Shown: positions 1-11,617, counted from the stretch's first letter. The stretch is 21,918 nt of DNA from Candidatus Faecivivens stercoravium (GCA_018712425.1 DVHA01000183.1:1-21918), one strand, 5' to 3'. Program-made: numbers and translations. Notes: generated by a model from the letters alone, not told the origin.

Positions 1-22
1 GGAAAAAGGAAAGGAAAGAAAC

Positions 23-3217
<3,195 letters not shown>

Positions 3218-3237
3218 TTCTGCTGATATAGCAAAGG

Positions 3238-3266
3238 CCCGCCCACCCCGGCGGGTCTTTATTTTT
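3238..3266 (+). terminator. Intrinsic terminator of carB
   Basis: A 6-bp GC stem (CCCGCC at 3238-3243 with GGCGGG at 3250-3255) is followed directly by a T-rich tract, TCTTTATTTTT. It lies 20 nt after the carB stop. Confidence 0.85.
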
Positions 3267-3464
3267 GGATTATTTTTTGGGTGCTGCGCACGCTTCGTTA
3301 TCAGCGCAGCAGCCGTGGAAAGCTTCGGAAGTACGGAGAGTAAGCGCCTGGGAAGGGGCTCTGCCCCTTCCATTCCCGCAAACCCTTTAAAAAGGGTTTG
3401 ACCCTAAACTTCTGATCTTCCCACGTTTCTTTGTAACGCTGGCGCCAGCGCCGATTCTCGCGTT
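3267..3464 (+). repeat. Dispersed structured repeat, copy 1
   Basis: First of three related intergenic copies (others at about 15390 and 18775), all in the same orientation. In order it holds: a TATTTTTTGGGTGCTGCGCAC head whose GCTGCGC can pair with GCGCAGC at 3304-3310; a CTTCGGAAGTACGG block; hairpin A (3351-3371, 9-bp stem, TCT loop); and hairpin B (3379-3400, 10-bp stem, AA loop). It ends with a CCTAAACTT block and a tail carrying the palindrome GCTGGCGCCAGC. There is no plausible coding frame. It fills most of the 3218-3571 spacer, between the carB terminator and the rimP promoter. Confidence 0.85.
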
Positions 3465-3571
3465 CAATTAAAAAGCATATCCGGCGGGCCTTTTCCGTTC
3501 ACCAACCGTTCAAATATGCCTGCCAAAGGGAAACAGGAACTGGTAAACCTGCCCATTTGTGCCCCGGGGGC

Positions 3572-3600
3572 TTGCAAAATGGGAAAAGATGTGCTATAGT
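3572..3600 (+). promoter_or_regulatory. Sigma-A-like promoter of the rimP-nusA-infB operon
   Basis: TTGCAA (3572-3577), a 17-nt spacer and TATAGT (3595-3600) give a near-consensus vegetative promoter. A start near 3607 would leave a leader of about 90 nt before rimP. It is the only good promoter seen ahead of the nine-gene operon. Confidence 0.7.
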
Positions 3601-3696
3601 ATAGGTAAAGTAAATATTGTAAGATGAAAGGCTGGGATGAGAAAAACTTCCCGGTCCTTTTGTTTGTCCGGGAAATCCCGGAAAGAGAGGCGTACG

Positions 3697-4203
3697 ATGA
3701 ACAAAAATCAGATTATCAAGACCGTCTGGGAGATGGCGGAACCGGTCACCGAACAGCTCGGCCTCACCCTCTGGGACGTCCAGTTTGTCAAGGAAGGGGC
3801 GACCTGGTCGCTGCGGATTGTCATCGACCGGGAGGGCGGCGTCGATATGGACGCCTGCGAAGCGGTTTCCCGCGCCCTCGACCCGATGCTGGACGAAGCC
3901 GACCCGATCGACGAATCCTATGTGCTGGAAGTCTGGTCGGCGGGCTACGACCGGGACCTGACCCGGGACTTCCACTTTGAAGCCTCGCTCGGGATGCCGG
4001 TCACGGTCGGCCTCTTCGCCCCCGAAAAGGGCGAGAAGGAACCGGTGATGACCCTGAAAGGCTACACCGGCAAAACGGTCATCTGCACCGATTCCGATGG
4101 CGAGGACCACGAATACGAGCTCAAATCCCTCCGCTTTATCCGCCGCAAGGACGAGATCGACTTCTCCGGCGGCTACGGCCCCAAAGCGGACGAAACCGAA
4201 TAA
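3697..4203 (+). CDS. rimP: Ribosome maturation factor RimP
   Basis: Needed for late maturation of the 30S subunit and first gene of the nusA operon. The chosen ATG lies 6 nt after GAGAGG and gives 168 residues, close to the usual 150-170; an upstream in-frame start would add 20 residues without family character. Family features seen: an N-terminal alpha/beta domain ending in LRIVIDREGGVDMDACEAVSRALDP-type sequence (about residues 38-64), the VLEVWSAGYDRDLT stretch (family usual: LEVSSPGxxRPL), and a C-terminal Sm-like domain. The family proline after the serine is replaced by Ala-Gly, a mild divergence. nusA follows after 24 nt. Confidence 0.93.
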   Translation: MNKNQIIKTVWEMAEPVTEQLGLTLWDVQFVKEGATWSLRIVIDREGGVDMDACEAVSRALDPMLDEADPIDESYVLEVWSAGYDRDLTRDFHFEASLGMPVTVGLFAPEKGEKEPVMTLKGYTGKTVICTDSDGEDHEYELKSLRFIRRKDEIDFSGGYGPKADETE

Positions 4204-4227
4204 CACCGAAAGGATTGATTCACCAAA

Positions 4228-5472
4228 ATGAACAACGAGTTCTTTGAAGCGCTCCAGATGCTGGAGCGGGAAAAAGGCATCAAAGCAGACTACCTGATTG
4301 AAAAGATCACCAACGCGATTGTCATCGCCGTCAAAAAGGACTACGAAGTCGCCGACAACGTCACCGTCGTCATCGACCCGGATAACGGGCGGTTCAGCGT
4401 CTCGATCACCAAGATGGTCGTCGACATTGTCGAGGTCCCCGAGACCGAGATCCTTTTAGACGAGGCCCTCGCCTACGACCCGAAGGCAAAGGTCGGCTTC
4501 CCCTGCGTCATGCACCTGGACACCAAAAAGTTCGGCCGCATCGCCGCCCAGACCGCGAAGCACGTCATCCGCCAGGGCATCCGCGAGGCGGAGCGCAGCC
4601 AGATGCTGGAGCAGTTCCAGGAGAAGGTCTGCGAGATCGTCACCGCCACCGTCCAGAAGATCGAGCCCCAGACCGGCAACGCCACCGTCGAGATCGACCA
4701 CAACGAGTTCCTGCTCTTTAAAAACGACCAGCTCCCCTCCGACGAGCTGCACGAGGGCGACCGGATCAAGGTCTACGTCGTCGACGTCGTCAACCTCGAC
4801 CGCCGCTGTTCCCTCAAGATCAGCCGCACCCACAAGGACCTGGTCAAGCGGCTGTTTGAGCTGGAGGTCCCCGAAATCTACGACGGGACGATTGAAGTGA
4901 AGTCGATCTCCCGGGAGGCCGGTTCCCGCACCAAGATCGCGGTTATGAGCCACAACCCCGACGTCGACCCGATCGGCGCCTGCGTCGGCCCGAGAGGCAG
5001 CCGGATTTCGGCCATCGTCGACGAGCTCCACGGCGAGAAGATCGACATCATCCGCTATTCGGAGGACGACGCCACCTTCATCAAGGAGGCCCTCTCCCCC
5101 GCCACCGTCCTGGACGTCCAGATCCTGCCGGGCACCGAACGGGCCTGCCGGGTCACCGTCCCGGATAACCAGCTCTCGCTGGCCATCGGCAACAAGGGCC
5201 AGAACGCCAAGCTGGCCGCCAAGCTGACCGGCTACAAGATCGACATCCGCTCCGAGTCGGACGCGAAGGCCGAGGCGGAAGCCGCCCAGGATGAATCGGA
5301 AGAGCTGCTGGAAGCGCCGGCCGGGGAGCTGATGGATACAGAGGGCCTCCCGGAGGAAGAGGACGCCCTTCTGCTGGACGAAGAAGCGCAGGAAAATGAA
5401 AACGAAGAAACCGGGGCGGAGGAGGAAGCCGCTCCCCTCCCCGAAGAGGATACGGACGAGGAAACGGTATGA
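4228..5472 (+). CDS. nusA: Transcription termination/antitermination protein NusA
   Basis: Binds RNA polymerase and nascent RNA to control pausing, termination and antitermination. Domain order is an N-terminal polymerase-binding domain (about 1-130), an S1 domain (about 135-200) and two KH domains, with GACVGPRGSRISAI and LAIGNKGQNAKLAAKL as the two GxxG loops. Residues 348-414 form an acidic tail with 30 Asp/Glu in 67 residues and no Lys or Arg. It is not the helix-hairpin-helix AR repeats of enterobacterial NusA. AAAGGA lies 13 nt before the ATG, a rather long spacing, so coupling with rimP may help. The stop overlaps the ylxR start as ATGA. Confidence 0.97.
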   Translation: MNNEFFEALQMLEREKGIKADYLIEKITNAIVIAVKKDYEVADNVTVVIDPDNGRFSVSITKMVVDIVEVPETEILLDEALAYDPKAKVGFPCVMHLDTKKFGRIAAQTAKHVIRQGIREAERSQMLEQFQEKVCEIVTATVQKIEPQTGNATVEIDHNEFLLFKNDQLPSDELHEGDRIKVYVVDVVNLDRRCSLKISRTHKDLVKRLFELEVPEIYDGTIEVKSISREAGSRTKIAVMSHNPDVDPIGACVGPRGSRISAIVDELHGEKIDIIRYSEDDATFIKEALSPATVLDVQILPGTERACRVTVPDNQLSLAIGNKGQNAKLAAKLTGYKIDIRSESDAKAEAEAAQDESEELLEAPAGELMDTEGLPEEEDALLLDEEAQENENEETGAEEEAAPLPEEDTDEETV

Positions 5473-5732
5473 AAAAGATACCCTTACGGATGTGCACCGG
5501 CTGCGGCGAAATGAAGCCGAAAAAGGAACTGGTGCGGGTCGTCCGGTCGAAGGAGGGGGAAATCTCCCTCGACCTCACCGGGCGGAAAGCCGGGCGCGGC
5601 GCTTACGTCTGCCGGAGCCTCGACTGCCTGAAAAAGGCCCGCAAGACCCGCCGGATCGAGCGCAGCCTCGACTGCCAGATCCCGGACGAAGTCTATGACG
5701 CGATGGAAAAGGAGATGGCGGAGGATGAATGA
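5469..5732 (+). CDS. ylxR: YlxR/RnpM family RNA-binding protein (DUF448)
   Basis: A small basic protein of 87 residues from the family always found between nusA and infB in Bacillota. The Bacillus subtilis member has been described as a modulator of RNase P. It shows the family's N-terminal RMCTGCGEMKPKKELVRVVR-type motif, GRKAGRGAYVCR in the middle, and cysteines at 9, 12, 48 and 53 in a CxxC plus Cx4C pattern. The start overlaps the nusA stop by 4 nt, and its own 3' end overlaps the next gene by 8 nt, so the three are translationally coupled. Confidence 0.92.
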   Translation: MKKIPLRMCTGCGEMKPKKELVRVVRSKEGEISLDLTGRKAGRGAYVCRSLDCLKKARKTRRIERSLDCQIPDEVYDAMEKEMAEDE

Positions 5733-6030
5733 ACGGTTCTACTCCACTTTGGGCCTGACGATGCGGGCCGGGAAGCTCTCTTTCGGCTACGACACCGTCA
5801 AAAGCGCGGTCCAGGAGGGGAAGGTCTTCCTCCTGCTCACCGCTTCCGACCTCTCGGAGAAGAGCGGGAAAGAGGTCCGCTACCTATCGGAACGCCACGA
5901 TATCCCCCTTCTCCCCCTCCCGAAGACCCAGGCGGAGATCCGCGGGATCATCGGGAAGCTGACCGGTATCCTTGCCGTCACCGACAAAGGCCTCGCCCAG
6001 TCGCTTTTAAAAGCGGCGGGAACCCCCTGA
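5725..6030 (+). CDS. ylxQ: L7Ae/L30e-family ribosomal-like protein YlxQ
   Basis: A protein of 101 residues with the L7Ae/L30e/S12e fold, a kink-turn RNA binder of uncertain role encoded ahead of infB in Bacillota. Signs are the opening LGLTMRAGKLSFGYDTVKSAV, the LLLTASDLSEKSGKEVRYLSE middle, and the final ILAVTDKGLAQSLLKA. The chosen ATG at 5725 gives the normal family start and sits behind a GGCGGAGG-like site inside ylxR; an earlier in-frame start would add ten Arg/Trp-rich residues that are read-through of ylxR codons. Confidence 0.9.
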   Translation: MNERFYSTLGLTMRAGKLSFGYDTVKSAVQEGKVFLLLTASDLSEKSGKEVRYLSERHDIPLLPLPKTQAEIRGIIGKLTGILAVTDKGLAQSLLKAAGTP

Positions 6031-6072
6031 TGCCGGGTGCCCATCATCCGATCGATTGAAGATGGTTCTCCC

Positions 6073-6094
6073 GACCGGCATTTCCCTGCCGGTC
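6073..6094 (+). promoter_or_regulatory. Hairpin abutting the infB ribosome binding site
   Basis: Arms GACCGGCA and TGCCGGTC form an 8-bp stem with a 6-nt TTTCCC loop. The 3' arm ends 2 nt before the AAAGG site of infB (6097-6101). No T-tract follows, so it is not a normal terminator. It may be a processing site or influence initiation; this is inference. Confidence 0.45.
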
Positions 6095-6110
6095 AGAAAG
6101 GCATGGTATT

Positions 6111-9044
6111 ATGACGATAAAAAAGGTTAAACTAAACGATATTGCGAAGGATTTAAACGTCCCGGTCAAGGAGGTCGCCGAACTGCTGGCGAACCACTAC
6201 GGGATGGAACCGAAAAAACCGACTTCTGCCTTAAATGAGCAGGAGATTAACGTGATTTTTGAACATTATACGGCGCAGAACCAGGTAAGCGACTTTAACG
6301 CCTACTTCGCCAGCCGGGACGAGGCGCCCAAGGCAAAGCCTGAAAAAGCGGAAAAGCCTGAGAAAACCTCCCCCGCCGCCAAGGCCAAGGCTGTGGTGGC
6401 AGGGGCCGCCAAGCTGGTGAGCGAAAAGGTGAAAGGGAAGAGCGATGCCCAGCCGGCCGCAGAGGCCCCGGCGGCCCCCGCCGAAGAGAAACCCGCTGAG
6501 GCGGCCCGCCTGGCCCCTGCGCCAGCTGAGAAGCCGGCAGAGGCAATCCCGCCGGCCTCCCCGGAACCCGCCCCCGAACCGAAGGCGGAACCCCTCCCCC
6601 AGCCGGAAGCGGAAACAAAGCCTGAAAACCCGGCCCCCGAAGAACAAGCAGAAAAAGCGCCTGAAAAACCGGCGGAACCCGCGCCGGAGGCACCGAAGCC
6701 GGCGGAAAAACCGGCAGAACAGCCTGCGGAAAAGCCGCAGCCCCAAAAAGCAGAAGAAAAGGTCGTAGAAAAAGTGGCAGACAGATCGGAAAAGACAGAA
6801 AATACCCGCCGCCCCGCGGACCAGAACAGCCAGCAGCGCCGGGGGCATGACCGCCCGGCAGGCCGGGATAACCGGGACAGCCGGGATAATAACCGCCCCG
6901 GCCGGGACGGCAGCCGCGACGGCCGCCGGGATAACCGGGATAACCGCGGCCCCCGCGATGGCCGTGATAACCGCTCCCAGAACCAGCGGCCCGCGCCCCA
7001 GCAGAAGAAGCCCGCCCCCGTACCCCAGCCGGCAGCCCCTGCCGAACCGGTCGAAAAGGAGCGGACGGTGCGGCATGTCGACACCAAGACTTCGGACGTC
7101 AACCTCGACCGCTACAATGAGCATTACGAGGACATCGCCCCCCAGTCGGCCGTAAGGCGGAGCGACAGCCAGCAGAAAAAGCAGAAGATCAAACAGAAAT
7201 CCCAGCAGCAGAAGAAGCAGAAGTTCGGCGGCAAACGGGAGACCGAGGCCGAGAAGCTCCAGCGGCTGGCCCTCGAGCGGGCTCGCAAGCAGCAGCTGAA
7301 GGTCCTGATCCCCGACGAGATCACCGTCTCGGAACTGGCTTCCCGGCTGAAGGCGACCGTCTCGGAAGTCATCAAGAAGCTGATGATGATGGGGGTCATG
7401 GCCGCCCAGAACGAGCTGATCGACTTTGACACCGCCGCCCTCGTCGCAATGGAGATGGGCGCGAAGGTCGAAAAGGAAGTTGTCGTCACCATCGAGGAAC
7501 AGCTGATCCACGACGAGGCCGACAAAGAAGAGGACCTGCAGCCCCGCTGCCCGGTGGTCGTCGTCATGGGCCACGTCGACCACGGCAAGACCTCGATCCT
7601 CGACAAGATCCGCCACACCAATGTCACCGCCGGCGAAGCGGGCGGCATCACCCAGGCGATCGGCGCCTACCAGGTCATTGTAAACGGCTCCCCGATCACC
7701 TTCCTCGATACCCCCGGCCATGAGGCCTTCACCGCGATGCGGGCCCGCGGCGCCGCCGTCACCGACATCGCCGTCCTAGTCGTCGCGGCCGACGACGGCA
7801 TCATGCCCCAGACGGTCGAGGCGATCAACCACGCCAAAGCGGCGAACGTCCAGATCATCGTCGCCATCAACAAGATGGATAAACCCCACGCCGACCCCGA
7901 CCGGGTTAAACAGGAACTGACCGAATACGGCCTCGTCCCGGAAGAATGGGGCGGCGATATCATCTGCGTCCCCGTCTCGGCCCTGACCGGCCAGGGGATC
8001 GACGACCTGCTGGAAAACATCCTGCTGGTCGCCGAGGTGCAGGAACTGAAAGCCAACCCCAACCGCCTCGCCAAGGGCGCCGTCATCGAAGCAAGGCTGG
8101 ATAAGGGCCGCGGCCCGGTCGCGACCCTGCTGGTCCAGAACGGGACGCTGCACACCGGCGACATCATCATCGCCGGCACCTCGGTCGGCCGCGTCCGGCA
8201 GATGCTGGACGACAAGGGCCGCACCGTCCAGGAAGCCGGCCCGTCGGTCCCGGTCGAGATCACCGGTATGGCCGAGGTCCCGGCGGCGGGCGACATCTTC
8301 AACGCCGTCGAGAATGAACGGCTGGCCCGCGAACTGGTCGAACAGCGCCGCCAGGAACAGAAGGAAGAGCAGTGGGGCGCCGCCAAAAAGGTCACCCTCG
8401 ATACCCTCTTCAGCCAGATGGCCGAAGGCGAGCTGAAGGAACTGGACATCGTCGTCAAAGCCGACGTCCAGGGCTCGGCCGAAGCGGTCAAACAGTCGCT
8501 GGAAAAACTGTCCAATGATGAAGTCAAGGTCAAGGTCATTCACGCGGGCGTCGGCGCGATCAGCAAGTCGGACGTCATGCTGGCCAACGCCTCCAACGCG
8601 ATCATCATCGGCTTCAACGTCCGGCCCGACCCGGTTGCCAAGGCCGACGCCGAGGAGAACGAGGTCGAAATGCGGATGTACCGCATTATCTATGACGCGA
8701 TCGACGACGTCAAGGACGCGATGAAGGGTATGCTCGCCCCGAAGATCCGCGAGGTCGAACTGGGCCGCGCCGAAGTCCGCCAGGTCTACAAGATCTCGGG
8801 CGTCGGCACCGTCGCCGGCAGCTATGTCCTCTCGGGCAAAGTCTCCCGCGACGGGCAGGTCCGGGTCGTCCGGGACGGCATCGTCATCGCCGAGGACCAG
8901 ATCGACTCGCTCCGGCGGTTTAAAAACGACGTTAAGGAGGTCGCCGAAAACTACGAGTGCGGCATCACCCTCCAGAAGTTCTCCGACATCAAGGAAGGCG
9001 ACATCTTCGAAATCTTCAAGATGGAAGAGTACCGCGAGGATTGA
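6111..9044 (+). CDS. infB: Translation initiation factor IF-2
   Basis: The GTPase that places fMet-tRNA on the 30S subunit and promotes 50S joining. The 977 residues hold: an IF2N domain (about 1-50), a long disordered Pro/Ala/Glu/Lys-rich stretch (about 90-215), an Arg/Asp/Asn/Gly-rich tract of degenerate short repeats (about 236-300), and a second IF2N domain (about 397-450). The G domain follows, with GHVDHGKTS at 487-495, DTPGHEAF near 533 and NKMD near 587, then domains II, III and the fMet-tRNA-binding IV. Longer than many Bacillota IF-2 proteins because of the disordered insert. ATG sits 9 nt after AAAGG. Confidence 0.98.
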   Translation: MTIKKVKLNDIAKDLNVPVKEVAELLANHYGMEPKKPTSALNEQEINVIFEHYTAQNQVSDFNAYFASRDEAPKAKPEKAEKPEKTSPAAKAKAVVAGAAKLVSEKVKGKSDAQPAAEAPAAPAEEKPAEAARLAPAPAEKPAEAIPPASPEPAPEPKAEPLPQPEAETKPENPAPEEQAEKAPEKPAEPAPEAPKPAEKPAEQPAEKPQPQKAEEKVVEKVADRSEKTENTRRPADQNSQQRRGHDRPAGRDNRDSRDNNRPGRDGSRDGRRDNRDNRGPRDGRDNRSQNQRPAPQQKKPAPVPQPAAPAEPVEKERTVRHVDTKTSDVNLDRYNEHYEDIAPQSAVRRSDSQQKKQKIKQKSQQQKKQKFGGKRETEAEKLQRLALERARKQQLKVLIPDEITVSELASRLKATVSEVIKKLMMMGVMAAQNELIDFDTAALVAMEMGAKVEKEVVVTIEEQLIHDEADKEEDLQPRCPVVVVMGHVDHGKTSILDKIRHTNVTAGEAGGITQAIGAYQVIVNGSPITFLDTPGHEAFTAMRARGAAVTDIAVLVVAADDGIMPQTVEAINHAKAANVQIIVAINKMDKPHADPDRVKQELTEYGLVPEEWGGDIICVPVSALTGQGIDDLLENILLVAEVQELKANPNRLAKGAVIEARLDKGRGPVATLLVQNGTLHTGDIIIAGTSVGRVRQMLDDKGRTVQEAGPSVPVEITGMAEVPAAGDIFNAVENERLARELVEQRRQEQKEEQWGAAKKVTLDTLFSQMAEGELKELDIVVKADVQGSAEAVKQSLEKLSNDEVKVKVIHAGVGAISKSDVMLANASNAIIIGFNVRPDPVAKADAEENEVEMRMYRIIYDAIDDVKDAMKGMLAPKIREVELGRAEVRQVYKISGVGTVAGSYVLSGKVSRDGQVRVVRDGIVIAEDQIDSLRRFKNDVKEVAENYECGITLQKFSDIKEGDIFEIFKMEEYRED

Positions 9045-9352
9045 TTTTCCCCATGGGCAGCGGGCATCCGCCTGCTGCCCTGAGACTGTCGAAAAACGAG
9101 TTTTTCGACAGGATAACATCCGGGCTGCATGCACTCCCTGCGGTCGCACACTTGCCCGGATCAAGGTATTTTTTCCGCCGTACATGCCGCCGGAAAAAAT
9201 GTGATTTAATTTTTACAGCGTATCGAAAAGCCCGTTTTCTTTTTTCAGTGGGACTTTTTTTAGCATGCTGTGGGCAGCGGGCACCCGCCTGCTGCCCTGT
9301 TTTTCAATCTCCGGTCAATGATAAATGAATCCTAAAGAAAGGAGTTGGTAAT
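9045..9352. other. Hairpin-rich infB-rbfA spacer with 29-nt direct repeats
   Basis: No gene is seen in these 308 nt. Near-identical direct repeats at 9054-9082 and 9271-9299 differ at one base, and each folds into an 11-bp hairpin with one G.T pair. Between them are a hairpin with CTGTCGAAAAAC and GTTTTTCGACAG arms (9086-9111), a stem of ATCCGGGC with GCCCGGAT (9118-9161), and a stem of ATTTTTTCCG with CGGAAAAAAT (9168-9200). Only the second repeat copy has a T-tract. Confidence 0.7.
9272..9304 (+). terminator. Probable partial terminator between infB and rbfA
   Basis: GGGCAGC (9272-9278) pairs with GCTGCCC (9291-9297), extended inward by a G.T pair and GGC/GCC, and is followed by TGTTTTT. 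The upstream twin at 9055-9080 lacks a T-tract. It may reduce read-through into rbfA; no good promoter was seen between it and rbfA, so full termination would be odd. Confidence 0.55.
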
Positions 9353-9733
9353 ATGCCAAACCATCGCATCGGACGCCTGTCCGAAGATATCAAACGGGAG
9401 CTCTCCGCCCTCCTGCGGGAGCTGAAGGACCCGCGCATCTCCGAGATGACCAGCATCCTCCGCTGCGAAGTCTCCCCCGACGGCTCCCACTGCAAAGTGC
9501 ACGTCACCGCCCTAGGGGATGAAACCGCCGTCCAGGAGAGCTGCAAAGGGCTGACCTCCGCCGCTGGCTACCTGCGGCGGGAGCTGGGCAGCCGGCTCAA
9601 AATGCGCAAGTGCCCCGAGCTCCACTTCATCCCCGATACCTCAATCGCCTACAGCGCCCACATCAACGAGCTGCTGCACGGCATCGCCCGGAACGCCCCG
9701 GAGGAAGAGGCGCCGGACGGCGAAGAAGAGTAA
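9353..9733 (+). CDS. rbfA: Ribosome-binding factor A
   Basis: A cold-shock-related 30S maturation factor with one KH-like domain. The 126 residues include the family opening HRIGRLSEDIKRELSALLRE, KDPRIS near residue 25, the CKVHVTALGDE strand, and the LGSRLKMRKCPELHFIPDTS segment. The C-terminus is an acidic tail (EEEAPDGEEE). AGGAG lies 8 nt before the ATG. It works in the same pathway as RimP at the head of the operon. nrnA starts 10 nt after the stop. Confidence 0.95.
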   Translation: MPNHRIGRLSEDIKRELSALLRELKDPRISEMTSILRCEVSPDGSHCKVHVTALGDETAVQESCKGLTSAAGYLRRELGSRLKMRKCPELHFIPDTSIAYSAHINELLHGIARNAPEEEAPDGEEE

Positions 9734-9743
9734 GGAGGGGCTT

Positions 9744-10706
9744 ATGCTGACCAAAACCGAAGCGGCCCAGAAGCTGCTGGCCCTGGACGATGTGCTGATC
9801 CTCTGCCACCGGAACCCTGACGGGGACACCCTCGGCAGCGGGTTTGCCCTCGCCCGCGCGCTGTTAAACAAAGGCCGCCGGGCACGGGTCTTCTGCCACG
9901 ACGCGGTGCCGGAGAAGTTTGCCTATATGGTGCCGGAGATGCCGGACTTCGAGCCGAAGACGGTCATTTCTGTAGACGTCGCCGACTTCGCCCTCTTCGG
10001 CGAGCGGACGGAAGCGCAGATCGCCCGGTACGGGCCGGTGGCGCTGGCCATCGACCACCACCCTTCCCACCGGCAGTTCGCGGAAGAACTCTACCTCGAG
10101 GGGGACAGCGCCTCCTGCTGCGAGATCATCTGGGGGCTGTTAAAAGAGCGGAAGGACGAGTGGCAGCTGGATGCCGCCATCGCCAGCTGCCTTTACACCG
10201 GCGTAGCCACCGACACCGGCTGCTTTAAATTCTCCAACACCTCCCCCCGCACCCACCGGACGGCCGCCGAACTGATGGAACTGGGGGCGGACTATGTATC
10301 GATCAACAAGGTGATGTTCGACACCAAGACCTTCGAGGACTTAAAGCTGGAACGGCTGGCGCTGGACCGGCTGTGGATGTCGGCGGACGGAAAAGTCGCC
10401 GTCATGACCATCACGAAAGAACTGATGGACGAGGCGGGGGTGGACGAGACCGGCCTCGACGCCATCACCGCCCTCCCCCGCAAGATCGAAGGGGTCGAAG
10501 TGGGCATCACCCTCAAGCAGCGGGGGGAATCCGAGTTCAAGGTCTCGGTCCGCACCGGCGAGACCACCTCCGCCAGCGACATCTGCGCCCATTTTGGCGG
10601 CGGCGGGCACGCCCGGGCGGCCGGCTGCCAGTTTGAGGGGCTCTCCCCGGAAGAAATCCGGGAGAAGATGGTGAAGGCGGCCTACGGGGAGATGGGGCGC
10701 GGATGA
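9744..10706 (+). CDS. nrnA: DHH/DHHA1 phosphoesterase, NrnA-like nanoRNase/pAp phosphatase
   Basis: Bacillota homologues degrade 2-5 nt RNAs and dephosphorylate pAp; some also cleave linear c-di-nucleotide products such as pApA. DHH motifs are intact: HRNPDGD (His22, Asp26, Asp28), VDVAD near 78-82, DHH at 104-106 and TGVATDTGCFKFSNT near 152-166. The DHHA1 domain ends in GGGGHARAAGC near residue 284. The 320 residues are the normal length. AAGGAGG precedes the ATG. The position between rbfA and truB is the standard Bacillota one, and the stop overlaps truB by 4 nt. A cdaA gene in the same window makes c-di-AMP turnover a possible but unproven side role. Confidence 0.9.
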   Translation: MLTKTEAAQKLLALDDVLILCHRNPDGDTLGSGFALARALLNKGRRARVFCHDAVPEKFAYMVPEMPDFEPKTVISVDVADFALFGERTEAQIARYGPVALAIDHHPSHRQFAEELYLEGDSASCCEIIWGLLKERKDEWQLDAAIASCLYTGVATDTGCFKFSNTSPRTHRTAAELMELGADYVSINKVMFDTKTFEDLKLERLALDRLWMSADGKVAVMTITKELMDEAGVDETGLDAITALPRKIEGVEVGITLKQRGESEFKVSVRTGETTSASDICAHFGGGGHARAAGCQFEGLSPEEIREKMVKAAYGEMGRG

Positions 10707-11614
10707 ACGGCGTCCTCTGCATCGATAAGCCGGAGGGGATGACCTCTTTCGACGTCATCGCGAGACTCCGCCGGATCACCCACACCCGCAGGATCGGCCA
10801 CACCGGCACCCTCGACCCGATGGCGACCGGGCTTTTGCCGGTGCTGTTCGGGACGGCGACCAAGGCCTGCGACCTGATGCCGGAGAGCGGCAAACGCTAC
10901 CGCGCCGCTTTCCAGCTGGGGGTTACCAGCGACACCGAGGACATCTGGGGGACCCTCTCCCCCACCGGCGCCGCCTTCCCGGAAAAAGAGGCGGTGGAAG
11001 CGGCCCTCGTCCCTTTCCGCGGGGAGATTTTACAGCTGCCGCCGATGTACTCGGCCCTCTCGGTCGGCGGCAAACGGCTCTATGAGCTGGCCCGGGAGGG
11101 CAAAACGGTCGAGCGGACACCCCGCCCGGTCACCATCTCCCGGCTGGACCTCCTCGCCTACGACCCGGTATCCGGCCGCGGGGAGCTGGACGTCGCCTGC
11201 TCCAAAGGGACCTATATCCGCACCCTCTGCGCCGATTTAGGGGCCTCCCTCGGTACCGGCGCGGTGATGGCGGCCCTCCGGCGGACGGAAGCCTGCGGGT
11301 TTACCCTCGGGGACGCCCTGACGCTGGAAGAAGCGGCGGTGCGGATGGAAGCGGGGACGCTGGAAACTTCCCTCCTCCCGGCCGAGCAGCTGTTCACCGG
11401 CTACCCGGCCCTTAAACTGAACGAAATCCAGACCCGGATGTTTTTAAACGGCGTGCGGCTGGACCTCGGGCGGATCCCGGGGGCACTTACCTTCTCCGCC
11501 GATACCCCCTGGCGGATTTACGATTTCCAGGGGCAGTTCCTCGGCCTCGGGAAAGGCTTCCCGGCGGAAAAGGAGCTGCGGCTCTTAAAATTTTTCATCG
11601 AAAGGAACGGCTAG
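10703..11614 (+). CDS. truB: tRNA pseudouridine(55) synthase TruB
   Basis: Converts U55 of the T-loop of elongator tRNAs to pseudouridine. The 303 residues start with the family sequence GVLCIDKPEGMTSFDV. The catalytic aspartate is Asp38 in GHTGTLDPMATG. The substrate-loop sequence QLPPMYSALSVGGKRLYELAREG lies near residue 112, and CSKGTYIRTLCADLG near 168. The C-terminal part resembles a small PUA-like domain. The start overlaps nrnA as ATGA, and ribF begins 3 nt after the stop. Confidence 0.96.
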   Translation: MNGVLCIDKPEGMTSFDVIARLRRITHTRRIGHTGTLDPMATGLLPVLFGTATKACDLMPESGKRYRAAFQLGVTSDTEDIWGTLSPTGAAFPEKEAVEAALVPFRGEILQLPPMYSALSVGGKRLYELAREGKTVERTPRPVTISRLDLLAYDPVSGRGELDVACSKGTYIRTLCADLGASLGTGAVMAALRRTEACGFTLGDALTLEEAAVRMEAGTLETSLLPAEQLFTGYPALKLNEIQTRMFLNGVRLDLGRIPGALTFSADTPWRIYDFQGQFLGLGKGFPAEKELRLLKFFIERNG

Positions 11615-11617
11615 GCT

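Noticed and set aside
3267..3464. Transposon end or IS remnant
   Set aside because: No transposase fragment, terminal inverted repeats or target duplication could be seen; the copies look like a structured dispersed repeat.
6231..7721. Long minus-strand open frame opposite infB
   Set aside because: Low-complexity shadow of the repetitive IF-2 linker and G domain.
9055..9080. Intrinsic terminator directly after infB
   Set aside because: The stem is good but TGAGACTG follows, with no T-tract; its twin at 9272-9297 is the better terminator.
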